Shown piece by piece: positions 17,920-28,257 of a stretch of DNA of 64,000 nt (positions within the stretch are counted from its first letter, which is position 1; each line of letters opens with the position of its first letter). Source of the stretch: Neobacillus sp. PS3-12 (GTDB lineage: Bacteria > Bacillota > Bacilli > Bacillales > Cytobacillaceae); NCBI RefSeq assembly GCF_030915385.1, contig NZ_CP133268.1, positions 3,818,001-3,882,000 of the forward strand, written 5' to 3'. The notes below the pieces were generated by a model that did no database searches, was not told the DNA's origin, and saw only the letters and a list, made by a program, of their open reading frames with translations. Both the position numbers and the translations under genes were made by a program.

Positions 17920-19110
17920 ATGAAAAAAAGCGTATTATTTGTTATAGATTCACTGGAATGTGCTGGTGCAGAGAAGAGTTTGGTAACTTTACTTTCTCTC
18001 ATCGATTATTCCTGTTATTCCGTTGACTTAATGTTATTTGGACATGGTGGAGTTCTTGAAGAATTAGTTCCTAAAGAGGTAAATATATTAAAACCTTTAA
18101 AATACGCTGAATTTGCTAAACTAAGTTTTCTCAGAGCTTTAACATATTCAGTAAGCCATTTAAACTATAAGATGTTCGCTTCAAGAATCCATTATTCAGT
18201 AGGAATACGTAAAAATAAATGTAGTAATCCACAAAAAGCAGGGATTTACTGGAGAAGTGTTTCGAGAGTTATTGAAAAGAATCCTAAAACTTATGATGTG
18301 GCAATTAGTTATGCCCAGGGTATACCAACATTCTATGTGGCAGAAAAGGTTAAATCTAAGAAAAAGATTGCTTGGGTAAACGTTAGTTATAGATTGGATC
18401 AATTTGAACGCGAATTTCAAAGACAATTCTATGATCAGTATGATAAGATTGTCGCTGTGTCCGATTCAACAAGGAATATTTTTCTCGAGTCCTTTCCCCA
18501 ATATAATAAAAGAATGAAAGTTATATACGATATCAACAATCCAAGGCTAATTATCGACATGGCTTATTTGGGTAATGGGTATGAGGACCAATTTAATGGG
18601 GTTAGAATTTTAACTATTGGCAGGTTGGCTTACCAGAAAGGTTATGATTTTGCTTTAGAGGCATGCAAAAAGTTAAAGGATAAAAATATTAATTTTAGAT
18701 GGTATGCTCTAGGTAAAGGCCCTTTACAAAAAGAAATTGAAGATTATATTAATCAAAATGGGTTATCGGAACATTTTGTGTTGTTGGGAGTTAAATCTAA
18801 TCCATATCCGTACATTAAACAGGCCGATATTTATGTTCAGCCTTCAAGGTTTGAAGGATTTGGAATAGCGATTGCTGAAGCAAGAATGCTCGACATTCCT
18901 GTTGTAACAACTAGATTTGATGCCGTTTATAATCAAATGGTTCATGGGAAGAATGGCCTTATTGTTGATATGAACGCAGAAGCAATTACTGATGGAATTC
19001 TACAATTACTAGAAGATAGTTCTCTAAAAGATGAAATTACTAAATACTTGAAAGCAGAGAAAAAAGGTAATATAGAGGAAATTGACAAAGTCTATGAATT
19101 GTTAGGATAG
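17920..19110 (+). CDS. glycosyltransferase family 4
   Basis: A GT-B enzyme of 396 aa beginning FVIDSLECAGAEKSLVTLLS. Donor domain: TIGRLAYQKGYDFALEACKK and FEGFGIAIAEARMLDIPVV. It belongs to the same subfamily as the genes at 8859 and 19117, and the central segment KIAWVNVSYRLDQF matches their KIGWIHTDYS and KIQWIHFDI. SD GGAG precedes the ATG. Confidence 0.8.
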   Translation: MKKSVLFVIDSLECAGAEKSLVTLLSLIDYSCYSVDLMLFGHGGVLEELVPKEVNILKPLKYAEFAKLSFLRALTYSVSHLNYKMFASRIHYSVGIRKNKCSNPQKAGIYWRSVSRVIEKNPKTYDVAISYAQGIPTFYVAEKVKSKKKIAWVNVSYRLDQFEREFQRQFYDQYDKIVAVSDSTRNIFLESFPQYNKRMKVIYDINNPRLIIDMAYLGNGYEDQFNGVRILTIGRLAYQKGYDFALEACKKLKDKNINFRWYALGKGPLQKEIEDYINQNGLSEHFVLLGVKSNPYPYIKQADIYVQPSRFEGFGIAIAEARMLDIPVVTTRFDAVYNQMVHGKNGLIVDMNAEAITDGILQLLEDSSLKDEITKYLKAEKKGNIEEIDKVYELLG

Positions 19111-19116
19111 ACGAAA

Positions 19117-20310
19117 GTGAGTAAAAATATGAAGACTAAAATAATTTTTATGTTAATTAATATGAATGTTGGTGGTACCGAAAAAGCTTTACTTAACATG
19201 ATATCCGAAATGCCAAAAGAAAAATTTGACATCACTATTCTTCTGTTGGAGGATTACGGAGGGTTCCGAGGCTCAATTCCAAATCATGTTAATGTTGAAT
19301 ATTTACGAGGATACAATCAAATAAAAAATATAATCAATGAACCTCTTCATACAATTGCCTTCAATTTCCTTAAATCAAGAAATTTAATTAAATCCTTAAC
19401 TTTCATGTATTTTTACTTAATTACTAAAATTATGAATGAAAGAAGTCCACTTTTTAAATATGTTTTGAAGGATTTCCATTTTGATAAAAAAGATTATGAT
19501 ATTGCTGTAGCTTATGCAGGCCCAATGGATTTAATAAGCTATTTTGTTTTGCACAAGATAAAAGCTAAAGAGAAAATTCAATGGATCCATTTCGATATAA
19601 CAAAAATAGGTTTTAATAAGAGTTTTGCTAAAAGTAATTATAAGAAATTTGATAGGATTTTTGTAGTATCAGAAGAGGCGAAAAAAAAATTAACAAAGGT
19701 TGTACCATCGATAGCACCAAAAACTGGTCTATTTTTAAATATTGTGTCTCCAAAAACAATTTATGAGCAAGCAAAAAAAGGGCAGGGGTTTAAGGATGAA
19801 TTTAATGGTGTAAGGATTTTAACTGTAGGTAGATTAGCTCAAGAAAAAGGACAAGATTTAGCAATACTTGCATGTAAAACACTAATTAACGATGATTATG
19901 ACATTAAATGGTACTGTCTTGGGGATGGTAACATGAGAAGAGAGTATGAAAAATTAATCTCTTATAATAACTTGGAGGATAAATTTATTTTTTTAGGTGC
20001 AGATCCAAATCCATATCATTATATAGAACAATGTGACATATATGTTCAACCATCTAGATATGAAGGTTACTGTTTAACTATTTTGGAAGCAAAATATTTT
20101 AATAAACCCATTATAGCAACTAATGTAAATGGGGTGAGGGAACAAATTAAAGATGGTGAGACTGGAATAATTGTAAATATCAATGAAAATGAAATATATT
20201 TAGCATTGAAAAGATTAATTAATAATAAAGACCTAAGACATAAATTAACCTACAACTTAATAAAAGAAGATAAGCAACAATATAATTCTTTACCATCTAA
20301 CTTTAAATAG
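19117..20310 (+). CDS. glycosyltransferase family 4
   Basis: A GT-B enzyme of up to 397 aa. The start is either GTG 19117 or ATG 19129; the latter gives MKTKIIFMLINMNVGGTEKA, the usual N-terminus of this subfamily. Donor domain: TVGRLAQEKGQDLAILACKT and YEGYCLTILEAKYFNKPII. It is a near tandem paralogue of the gene just upstream. A 117-bp AT-rich gap with no gene separates it from the flippase. Confidence 0.78.
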   Translation: MSKNMKTKIIFMLINMNVGGTEKALLNMISEMPKEKFDITILLLEDYGGFRGSIPNHVNVEYLRGYNQIKNIINEPLHTIAFNFLKSRNLIKSLTFMYFYLITKIMNERSPLFKYVLKDFHFDKKDYDIAVAYAGPMDLISYFVLHKIKAKEKIQWIHFDITKIGFNKSFAKSNYKKFDRIFVVSEEAKKKLTKVVPSIAPKTGLFLNIVSPKTIYEQAKKGQGFKDEFNGVRILTVGRLAQEKGQDLAILACKTLINDDYDIKWYCLGDGNMRREYEKLISYNNLEDKFIFLGADPNPYHYIEQCDIYVQPSRYEGYCLTILEAKYFNKPIIATNVNGVREQIKDGETGIIVNINENEIYLALKRLINNKDLRHKLTYNLIKEDKQQYNSLPSNFK

Positions 20311-20427
20311 TAAGAGTTACTAAGTCCCAATTTTTTATATTAGGATTTTAAAAAGTGTATGTAATAGCTTTTGGTATTATTGCAATAAACAAAAAGTATA
20401 AAATTAAATTGAAAAGGTTATAAAAAT

Positions 20428-21999
20428 ATGAGAGCAAAAAATTCGGTAAAAAATATATCCATGGGTATATTTACACAGGTTGTCATTGCATTATTGGGAT
20501 TTTTATCAAGAAAGGTTTTTTTAGATAGTTTAGGGGCACAATATCTAGGGATTAACAGTTTGCTGGATAATGTACTATCGCTACTTGCTTTGGTTGAAAG
20601 TGGAATAGGAACTGGAATTGTATACAGTCTTTATAAACCTTTAGCGGAAAATGATAGACCAAAGATAAGTGCTCTTGTAAATTTATATAAAAAAGCCTAC
20701 AAAGTTATTGCCTTTATTGTTTTCATCTTAAGTTTTATTTTATATCCATTTTTAGGAAACTTAATGAAAGATAGTGGTCATGTACCTTATTTAACCGCAG
20801 CTTACTTTATTTTTGTAGCCAAAAATATGACCTACTACTTGAATGCTCATAAGGTATCTTTAATTAATGCAGATCAAAAAGGATATGTATTAGACAGACT
20901 TAATGTTATTTTTCAAGTGTTAATAACAATAACTAAAATAATAGTCCTAATTCTAACAAAGAATTACATACTTTACTTGATAATAGAATTAATTATTTTT
21001 ATTTTACAGAATATCGTAAATGGTAAAATAGTAAACAAAAGATATCCTTATTTAAAAGAAAAACTATCCTATAATCTTAGGAAAGAGGAAAAAGAAAGTT
21101 TAATCAAGAATGTAAAGGCTTTATTCTTGCATAATATTGGAGCATATGCTGTTATGGGAACTGATAATTTAGTAATTTCCGCCTTTGTCGGGGTTACTAC
21201 AGTTGGTCTTTACTCTAATTATTCAATGATAATAGGTCAATTAGCTGTTTTAGTATCTCCGTTTTTATCAGGAATTGGGTCTAGTGTAGGAAATCTAATT
21301 GTAAAGGAAAATAGTGAAAATACTTATAAGGTGTTCAAAGTATCCTATTTGATAAATTTTTGGATTTATTCTGTTTGTGTTATTTTTTTATATAATTTAT
21401 TGGAGCCTTTTATAGATTGGTGGCTGGGAAAAAGGTATTTGTTAGATTCACTTACATTTGTTGTACTGCTAATTAATTTTTACATTGCTGGTTTAAGAAT
21501 ATCAATTTTTACATTTAAAATAAAAGGTGGAATATTTGTTGAAGATAAATATATGCCTTTAATAGAAGCTACTATAAATTTAGTAGCTTCTATTATTTTA
21601 GTAAAAACCATTGGTTTAGCAGGTGTATTTTTCGGTACCACTATAAGCACAATATTAACAGTATTTTGGAATAATCCACGGTTGGTATTTAAAAAAATAT
21701 TTAAATTACCTGTTTGGCTTTATTTTAAAAAGTATCTATTTTATGCTATTTTAACGTTAATTTCTGGTTATTTTACAACGGAAATTTGTGTTTATATATC
21801 AAGTTTGAATGTAGAAAGTAGTCTTATGTTATTAATCTTAAAGGGGCTAATTTGTATAATTATTCCAAGTATTATTTATGCAGCTATTTTCTATAGAAGT
21901 GAAGAGTTTAAGTATATAAAGAGTCTTTTTAAAATTGTTATTTTTGGGATAAGGGATAAAACAAGGAAAAACGATGATAAAATAAAAAATTTAGGATGA
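20428..21999 (+). CDS. Wzx-type polysaccharide flippase
   Basis: A 523-aa polytopic membrane protein with about 12-14 hydrophobic helices, of the polysaccharide-specific transporter branch of the MOP/MATE superfamily. N-terminal NISMGIFTQVVIALLGFLSR and the following FLDSLGAQYLGINSLLDNVL are typical. It would flip the lipid-linked repeat unit to the outer face for the EpsG polymerase. B. subtilis EpsK has this role; true orthology was not tested. The gene is very AT-rich. Confidence 0.85.
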   Translation: MRAKNSVKNISMGIFTQVVIALLGFLSRKVFLDSLGAQYLGINSLLDNVLSLLALVESGIGTGIVYSLYKPLAENDRPKISALVNLYKKAYKVIAFIVFILSFILYPFLGNLMKDSGHVPYLTAAYFIFVAKNMTYYLNAHKVSLINADQKGYVLDRLNVIFQVLITITKIIVLILTKNYILYLIIELIIFILQNIVNGKIVNKRYPYLKEKLSYNLRKEEKESLIKNVKALFLHNIGAYAVMGTDNLVISAFVGVTTVGLYSNYSMIIGQLAVLVSPFLSGIGSSVGNLIVKENSENTYKVFKVSYLINFWIYSVCVIFLYNLLEPFIDWWLGKRYLLDSLTFVVLLINFYIAGLRISIFTFKIKGGIFVEDKYMPLIEATINLVASIILVKTIGLAGVFFGTTISTILTVFWNNPRLVFKKIFKLPVWLYFKKYLFYAILTLISGYFTTEICVYISSLNVESSLMLLILKGLICIIIPSIIYAAIFYRSEEFKYIKSLFKIVIFGIRDKTRKNDDKIKNLG

Positions 22000-22084
22000 A
22001 TATATAATTTGTAATAATAAATTATGAAGTAATTAATGTATCAAGAGAATTAAAAAATAATTTTTAATTATTAGGGTGATAGCA

Positions 22085-23236
22085 TTGGGCTTGAAAAAAG
22101 TTGTAAATCTGTATGATTTGTTGAAAAAAAACTATTTCCAGTGGAGATATTGGTCAAATACCTATAGGGGTATGAAAGTGCATCTGAATATGGAGCTAAA
22201 TAAAGAAAAAACGACTATTAAAACTCCTGGAATTGCTTTTTCCTTTGATGATAGCTTTAGAATAAAACATTGGCATACTTATGGGAAACAGTTATTTGGT
22301 TTTTATGATGTAAAAGTTACCTTTAACATTAATGCTTTTCACCATTTTGAAAATCAAAGAGAACATTCTCAGGAAGAAATTGATATGCTATTGGAATTGC
22401 AATCAGATGGTCATGAAATTGCCCATCATGGTTATAGGCATAAAAAAGCTGATAGTTATTTAGAAGCGTATGGGCTTAGAAAATGGGTTGAAGACGAAAT
22501 TGAATCATTATTTAGGTGGATGAATAAACAAAAACATTCGATTACAAATGAAAGATTTAAAAAATCCGTTTCTTTTGCATTTCCCCATTTTGTATTTAAT
22601 CATAATAATCTTTTAGTATTAAAGCAAAAATATTATAAAGTTGTTAGATGTCACCTGAATAATACTAATTTAACCCCCTTTGATTACTCAGGTTTAGCAC
22701 CTTCAATTTGTTTAGATGGTTATTACGGATGCAATTTATTTTTTTTAAAAAGGATACTTAGACTTGTTAAAAAGTCTGGTGATAATTTAATTCTTACATG
22801 CCACTCAGTTTTGCCTAAAGAGGTTAACTGGCAGGATTTCGGATGGGGAAAAGAAGCAGAAAAGTCTGGTGAATGGAGAATATCACCTAAAACTATTCAG
22901 AAAATTATATTTGAAGCAAGAAAATTAGGACTGGAATTTTATACAACATCTGAAATTGCTGGAGTAGCAACTTTTATTGATCAAAATTTTGAAAAATGTA
23001 TAAGAGATGAATTAAACATTGCTTCTTCGGAGTGGCTATCAATATCTGAATTAAGTTCAATGAATAAATTAGATTTAAGTAACAAAGAAATTAGTAATAT
23101 AGATGGAATTCAATATTTTACTAATCTAAAGGAGATTGATTTAAGCAATAATAAAATATCCGATTTGAGATTACTAGGAAAACTCAAAAATCTTAATCGG
23201 GTAAATGTGGAAAATAATCCGGTTAAAGTACGCTAA
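22085..23236 (+). CDS. NodB-like polysaccharide deacetylase fused to leucine-rich repeats
   Basis: About 383 aa from TTG 22085 (AGGGTGAT 4-6 nt upstream); GTG 22076 is an alternative. The catalytic half shows FSFDDSF (NodB motif 1, Asp-Asp), HEIAHHGYRH (motif 2, zinc histidines), FAFPHF and LTCHSVL, a divergent carbohydrate esterase family 4 layout. The last ~75 residues are leucine-rich repeats of the LDLSNKEISNIDGIQYFTNL type, about three units, with an LxxLxxLxLxxN-like spacing. No signal peptide is visible, so it probably acts in the cytoplasm or on lipid-linked sugar. The deacetylase-LRR fusion is unusual in an EPS operon. Confidence 0.75.
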   Translation: MGLKKVVNLYDLLKKNYFQWRYWSNTYRGMKVHLNMELNKEKTTIKTPGIAFSFDDSFRIKHWHTYGKQLFGFYDVKVTFNINAFHHFENQREHSQEEIDMLLELQSDGHEIAHHGYRHKKADSYLEAYGLRKWVEDEIESLFRWMNKQKHSITNERFKKSVSFAFPHFVFNHNNLLVLKQKYYKVVRCHLNNTNLTPFDYSGLAPSICLDGYYGCNLFFLKRILRLVKKSGDNLILTCHSVLPKEVNWQDFGWGKEAEKSGEWRISPKTIQKIIFEARKLGLEFYTTSEIAGVATFIDQNFEKCIRDELNIASSEWLSISELSSMNKLDLSNKEISNIDGIQYFTNLKEIDLSNNKISDLRLLGKLKNLNRVNVENNPVKVR

Positions 23237-23352
23237 GAGAAGCTTCAAATTTAATTGTGTGTTGATCTTTTAGTGTGTAAAAGATAATTTTGAAGTAAAG
23301 TGCACATTAAAGAAATATATTGTGGATTAAAAATGTGAGAAAGGAATTACTT

Positions 23353-24414
23353 ATGACTAATGTTAGTGTGGTTGTTCCAGTTTACAATGCTGGAAAAAGG
23401 CTAAACAAATGTATTACCTCTATACTTAATCAGAATTACAGAGAATTTGAATTAATATTGGTTAATGATGGTTCTACAGATAATAGCCTTGATATATGTA
23501 AAAAGTATGAAAGAAAAGACAATAGAATTAAGGTAATTAATAAGAAAAATGAAGGAAGTATATTAACTAGAAGAAAAGGCGTTGAGAGTGCAATCTCTAA
23601 TTATATTATGTTCGTTGATGCTGATGATTGGATAGATGAAAGGACCATAGAAATCTTATACAATGAAGCACTAGAAAGTAAAGCAGAAGTAACTGTATGC
23701 AATATTTACAAGGTAATTGGAAATAGTGCATTCATAAAACGTGAAAATATAAATAAATATTTTAATGGTAATAAAATTTATCAGGAAGAAGAAATAAAAA
23801 ACCACTTAGTAACTGCATATTTTCACGGACATCCCTTCCCATCATCACTATGTGCAAAGCTGTATAGGAAAGAGCTTTTAAATTCTAGTGGGAAGTACCT
23901 TGATAGGATAAAGTTCTTAGGGGATGATCTTTTTTATAATATTGAGATTTTACTAAAAGCAAACAGAGTAAAAGTAATTAATAAGCCTTTGTATTTTTAC
24001 AGGCATGGAGGGTTTACAAGTAAGTTTATGCCTTATCTATTTGAAGATATGATCAATGGCTATCTTATTCAAAAGGAACTAATTAATGAATATTTTAGTG
24101 AAACCAAACAAAAACAATATAATGGAATAAGCATAATGTTATTAAATACATTTAAGACCTGCTTAAATAATCTATTTAAAAATAATCTCGGACAAAGCCA
24201 AATTAAAGAATTAATATGTACCTATATTTCTAATCCAATAGTTCTGGAATGCTTAGATAACAAGGGGGTAATTAAATATTTCCCTGCAGATTATTTAGAA
24301 GCAATAAGAAATAAAAATATAGATTATCTCTATAATCTGGGTAAGGCCTTATATAAAAAGTCTCTACATAGGAAAATCTTTTTAATTGTAGCAAGCAAGT
24401 TATCAATTATTTAG
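23353..24414 (+). CDS. glycosyltransferase family 2
   Basis: A GT-A enzyme of 353 aa from ATG 23353 (AAAGGA SD); an upstream in-frame TTG has no ribosome binding site. VPVYNAGKRLNKCITSIL, NDGSTDNSLDICKKY and FVDADDWID are the nucleotide and metal motifs. KFLGDDLFYNIEILLK is the acceptor-side ED-type motif. It is AT-rich like its neighbours. The 116 bp upstream hold no gene. Confidence 0.8.
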   Translation: MTNVSVVVPVYNAGKRLNKCITSILNQNYREFELILVNDGSTDNSLDICKKYERKDNRIKVINKKNEGSILTRRKGVESAISNYIMFVDADDWIDERTIEILYNEALESKAEVTVCNIYKVIGNSAFIKRENINKYFNGNKIYQEEEIKNHLVTAYFHGHPFPSSLCAKLYRKELLNSSGKYLDRIKFLGDDLFYNIEILLKANRVKVINKPLYFYRHGGFTSKFMPYLFEDMINGYLIQKELINEYFSETKQKQYNGISIMLLNTFKTCLNNLFKNNLGQSQIKELICTYISNPIVLECLDNKGVIKYFPADYLEAIRNKNIDYLYNLGKALYKKSLHRKIFLIVASKLSII

Positions 24415-24486
24415 AGATTTCTTCGAATGAGAATCACTATGAATTATTTGTGATAAAGCTATCTTATATTTAAAGGGGATCAATAA

Positions 24487-25614
24487 TTGAAAAAAAAGCT
24501 ACTAATAGTAACAGATGTAATGACGACTGGCGGAGTTGAAAAAGTAATTGTAAATACATTAAAAGGACTTGATTACTCGAAATTTGAAGTAACTCTTTTT
24601 ATAATGTATAAATTAAATGGTGAAAACTTTAATTTAAAAGCTATACCGGAAAGAGTAAGTATACAATATTTGTTCGATCGCCCGGTTAAAGGAAAATATC
24701 AAAAAATATTGTATCGAATATTTATGCTTTTTCCCAAGATAGTTAATAAGATAGTTTTTAATGGGGATTTTGACATCATTGTAACAACTAAAGATGTTTT
24801 TTCTTATCCTATAAGTAAAAGTAGAAGTTTTAAAATTATGTGGATCCATGGAGGTTTAGAACATCTCGAAACTGAATTACCTACGATAGCTGTTCGATTT
24901 AAAAGATGGATTCAAAGAGGAAAGTATAGAAAATTCGATAATATATTATTACTAACAAACGATGCAAAAAGTAGATTCGATAATAAATATAACTTAGCAA
25001 CAAAAACAAGGGTTTTGTATAATCCTATTAATCATGATGAAATAATTAGCTTGTCCCAAAAAAACTTGACAGATTTGGAATTTAAAAAAGGAATTAATAT
25101 AATTTGTTCTTGTAGGTTAAGTGTTGAAAAAGGAGTTCTTAGGTTAATCTATGCTTGTAGTAGGTTATTAAAGGAAAATTATGATTTCAATCTAATTATT
25201 ATTGGCGATGGCCCAGAAAGAGAAAAAATTGAAAATGCTATCTTAAGTAATGATATTGGTGAAAAAGTTACACTCTTGGGTTTTAAAAAAAACCCTTATA
25301 AATATATGGATAAATGTGATATATACGTTTCTCCTTCATATACCGAAGGGTTTTCTTTGTCCATTGTCGAAGCAGTTATTCTAGGATTACCTGTTATTAG
25401 CACGAATTGTAACGGACCGAAAGAAATTTTAAAAAATGGAGAATACGGTATGTTAGTGGAAAACAGTGAAAGTGGCATTTATAGAGGGATAAAAGATATG
25501 TTAGATTCTCCAAAATTAATTGAATACTATGGTAACAAAAGCCAAGAGAGAAAAGTGTTTTTCAGCTATGAAAAAAATATAAGACTATTCGAAAAAGCTA
25601 TTTCAGGAAAATAA
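24487..25614 (+). CDS. glycosyltransferase family 4, last gene of the EPS operon
   Basis: A GT-B enzyme of 375 aa starting at TTG 24487 behind AAGGGGA. It begins KLLIVTDVMTTGGVEKVIVN. Donor domain: SCRLSVEKGVLRLIYACSR and YTEGFSLSIVEAVILGLPVI followed by NCNGPKE. The operon ends here: about 0.9 kb without plus-strand genes follows, and the next gene is on the minus strand. Confidence 0.8.
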   Translation: MKKKLLIVTDVMTTGGVEKVIVNTLKGLDYSKFEVTLFIMYKLNGENFNLKAIPERVSIQYLFDRPVKGKYQKILYRIFMLFPKIVNKIVFNGDFDIIVTTKDVFSYPISKSRSFKIMWIHGGLEHLETELPTIAVRFKRWIQRGKYRKFDNILLLTNDAKSRFDNKYNLATKTRVLYNPINHDEIISLSQKNLTDLEFKKGINIICSCRLSVEKGVLRLIYACSRLLKENYDFNLIIIGDGPEREKIENAILSNDIGEKVTLLGFKKNPYKYMDKCDIYVSPSYTEGFSLSIVEAVILGLPVISTNCNGPKEILKNGEYGMLVENSESGIYRGIKDMLDSPKLIEYYGNKSQERKVFFSYEKNIRLFEKAISGK

Positions 25615-26431
25615 CATAATATTTTTTGTAACAGATTTCTTCAAGAAATCTAAGTTACCCTTGTATCAAAATGGACAGGCAACAAGTTTAAGTTGTGAAG
25701 TTTAATATTATATTTTATTACAAAGGTTAAAAAATTAAATAAAAAAATTCTCCTTTCTTAAAATGATAGACATTTGTAAAAACTAAAAATCTAATAATTC
25801 GTTCTTTGGATATTGATACAAAATAAAATTTGCTAAAGCCTTGATACTATTTGAGGTGGGGAACATACTTGTTTGTCTAGACACTGTGGCGGAAATACAT
25901 GCAAATCGAATGGCTTGTAAAACATTGTTATCTTAACGTTTGAATTTTTACCCAAATTTAAAATGCAAAATCATGATCTCACTTTAGAGTTTCTCATACA
26001 ATTGAGCAAACTCTAGTCTAGCTGCGAGTTAAACTGCTTCCTTATCTCAGGTCACATAATATACCTACCATTTTTCTTCCAATTGTCGATTGTTGACTTT
26101 TTTCGATCTGAATAAATAACAGTGTCATAAAAATTTTTCCTTTAATACAATGTGTAAAAACCTTTGAATTTATTGAAAAAGGAAATACGGGCTCCTGTTC
26201 ATCTTCACATTGATGATGTTTTCATGTTTCCAATCTAGGGAGCAGTTATAAAAGATAACTCTCATTTGTAGCTGTATATGACCAAATAATAATAATATAT
26301 ATATTAAACTTCTTTTATCGGACTCTATAACAACTACAGGCCTTCTTATAATACATTCATAAACTCTAAAGAATAATCAATAATTTCTACTGCTTTTCTA
26401 TCCAAACGATTAATCATTTTAAAGATTAAAA
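25615..26431. other. gene-free AT-rich stretch after the EPS operon
   Basis: No reading frame of useful length with a ribosome binding site was found on either strand, and no recognisable motif remnant. It probably contains decayed coding sequence or the 3' leader region of the operon. I saw no clear intrinsic terminator for the EPS operon directly after its last gene. Confidence 0.5.
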
Positions 26432-26465
26432 AGCCCCTGGGCTGTTAGGCTAACGGGGCTGTTTT
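26432..26465 (-). terminator. intrinsic terminator of the acyltransferase gene
   Basis: AGCCCC (26432-26437) pairs with GGGGCT (26455-26460). Read on the minus strand, the stem is followed by TTTTTAAT. It lies about 60 bp beyond the stop of the minus-strand acyltransferase. A short T-run on the plus side (GTTTT) may make it weakly bidirectional. Confidence 0.75.
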
Positions 26466-26524
26466 GAGGTGCAAAGAGAATAAAACGCATCCTGTTTAAC
26501 ACTCCGTAACTGAACACGTTACTT

Positions 26525-27682
26525 TTAGGCAGAAGCTTCTTTGTTTTGTATAGATTTAGATGTTTTTTGTTTAGTTAAATATTTCCCAAGTGTTATTGCA
26601 GGTTTTTCAATGAACTTATAACAAAGCCAAGAAACTAACAGGGATATTATAAAAGAAATAAATAGTATTAACTGCTTTGGTATTGTTCCGAAAAGAATAT
26701 GAACCATTGTAATTAAAATAACGGGATGCACTAAATAAAGACTATAAGATATTTTACCCAAAAAATGAATTGGCTTAAGTAATAATAAGCCAGAAAACGC
26801 CTTTGAACTTAAAGACAATAAAATAATTAATACAGCTCCACATAATATTGTCCAATCGGTAACTATAAAGGCTAATGTATCATTCATTTTACCGAAAAAC
26901 TTCGCTACTATTCTTACCGTTACTCCTGGAAAGCTTAACAAAAAAAGACTTAGAGGAATAAGAAAATAAAAGGCTTTTACACGATTAAAATTTCTAATAA
27001 GATACTCTCTATTTACCGCAAGGAGTGAACCAATAACAAACATTGAACTATAATGCAGGGTGATGAAATAATTAGTAGATACGGTTGTATTAAACTCAGT
27101 TGAAAAGGTATGAATGAGCGTAAAACTAACGACAGAAAGGATCAGGGCTAGTCCAATACTTTTTTTCCAGCCAAACTTAATAACAAATAACGCTATTAAT
27201 GGGAAAATCAATGATATTCTCATTTCATGGACTAATGACCAAATAACCATAAGAAAAGCATCAGAATTAAAATGTCCAAGGAATATAATATGATCTATTA
27301 TTCTGGAAAAAGTTACGTCTATATCCCACCTTCCCCATTGAATTAAACCAGGGATAGTACCAATCTTTGAGTATAATGAAATCTTCATTACTACTGCGAC
27401 TGTTACCACGGTCAAATACGGAATATAGATTCTACAAATTCTTTTTGTTATATACTTACGATATAGTTGTTTTTGACTTCCAATGAAAGGCATAGTTAAA
27501 ACAAATCCACTTAACACAAAGAAAATAATTACCGCTGAGTGACCACTCCATAAGATTGAAAAAAATAAACCGTATTTTGAATCTATTTCATTTCCGATTG
27601 TTGGAAATATAAAAAGAAAGTGTCCAAATAGTACAATTAGTGCAGCAATTCCTCTTAATGAATCCAATTCTTCATAGCGCAT
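26525..27682 (-). CDS. membrane acyltransferase family 3 (OafA/YrhL-like)
   Basis: A 385-aa integral membrane O-acyltransferase with ten or more hydrophobic helices. The N-terminus RYEELDSLRGIAALIVLFGH is the diagnostic family start, with the catalytic-type His. The FVLSGFVLTMPF motif follows, and SLVHEMRISLIFPLIALFV is the conserved W/E-H region. ATG 27682 has a good SD (TTGGAGG). The family acetylates or succinylates exported polysaccharides. A perfect SinR palindrome lies 24 bp upstream of the start, so the enzyme probably modifies the EPS made by the neighbouring operon. Confidence 0.88.
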   Translation of the reverse strand: MRYEELDSLRGIAALIVLFGHFLFIFPTIGNEIDSKYGLFFSILWSGHSAVIIFFVLSGFVLTMPFIGSQKQLYRKYITKRICRIYIPYLTVVTVAVVMKISLYSKIGTIPGLIQWGRWDIDVTFSRIIDHIIFLGHFNSDAFLMVIWSLVHEMRISLIFPLIALFVIKFGWKKSIGLALILSVVSFTLIHTFSTEFNTTVSTNYFITLHYSSMFVIGSLLAVNREYLIRNFNRVKAFYFLIPLSLFLLSFPGVTVRIVAKFFGKMNDTLAFIVTDWTILCGAVLIILLSLSSKAFSGLLLLKPIHFLGKISYSLYLVHPVILITMVHILFGTIPKQLILFISFIISLLVSWLCYKFIEKPAITLGKYLTKQKTSKSIQNKEASA

Positions 27683-27705
27683 ATTCTGTAACCTCCAAAA
27701 TAAAT

Positions 27706-27721
27706 GTTCTTTATTAAGAAC
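27706..27721. promoter_or_regulatory. SinR-type operator palindrome of the acyltransferase
   Basis: GTTCTTTATTAAGAAC is identical to the palindrome at 1193 in the EPS operon. It lies immediately upstream of the ribosome binding site of the minus-strand acyltransferase, where a bound repressor would block the promoter or early elongation. Confidence 0.75.
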
Positions 27722-27751
27722 AATTTTATTTCTTTGGAGTTTTATTTGCAA

Positions 27752-28257
27752 TACTTTTTAGCAGAATTTGCATTTGACTCAACCCATTTTCTATTTATGT
27801 TTGAGTCGGCATCAACACGATAAGTAGTTTTACAAGGTTTAATCAAAATTTGATACTTTTTGGCCTCCATATGCTGAGAGTAACAGATCTTGACCTACAA
27901 GTTATATTTCCTGCAAGTCTGTTGACCAAAACCATTGCTTCTTCGGTAAGAAGTACTCAATTTGTCCGAAAGTAACTCTTTTTAAAAACTTTATAAGTAC
28001 TAAAATAATGTATCAATACCAAATTTCTAACTTATTGTTTACAAAATCATATACTAAATTAGTATCACTATTGTTACTCCAGTTTGCGGTGCCCCAATAT
28101 TTGGGTTAATTCGTTATTCGAGAAGTGGATTTGTGAGACTTTGCGGCTTTACTCATTTAATCATAATCTAAAGATGTTGCTATACACGGGTCCATAAGTC
28201 AGGAGATTTATCGGGAACATCCTTGTTAGAATATTTAAATTAATCGTTAATATTTTT
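27752..28257. other. gene-free stretch
   Basis: About 500 bp upstream of the acyltransferase and beyond the beta-helix gene with no supportable gene on either strand. It presumably holds the acyltransferase promoter. I saw no recognisable domain fragments. Confidence 0.45.

Noticed and set aside
25799..25806. Single GTTCTTT half-site in the gap after the EPS operon, and similar singles at 6598 and 45780
   Set aside because: Lone 7-mers are expected by chance in this base composition; only palindromic pairs were accepted.
25615..26431. Transposase remnant in the gap after the EPS operon
   Set aside because: Looked for DDE or HTH fragments on both strands and found none I could support.
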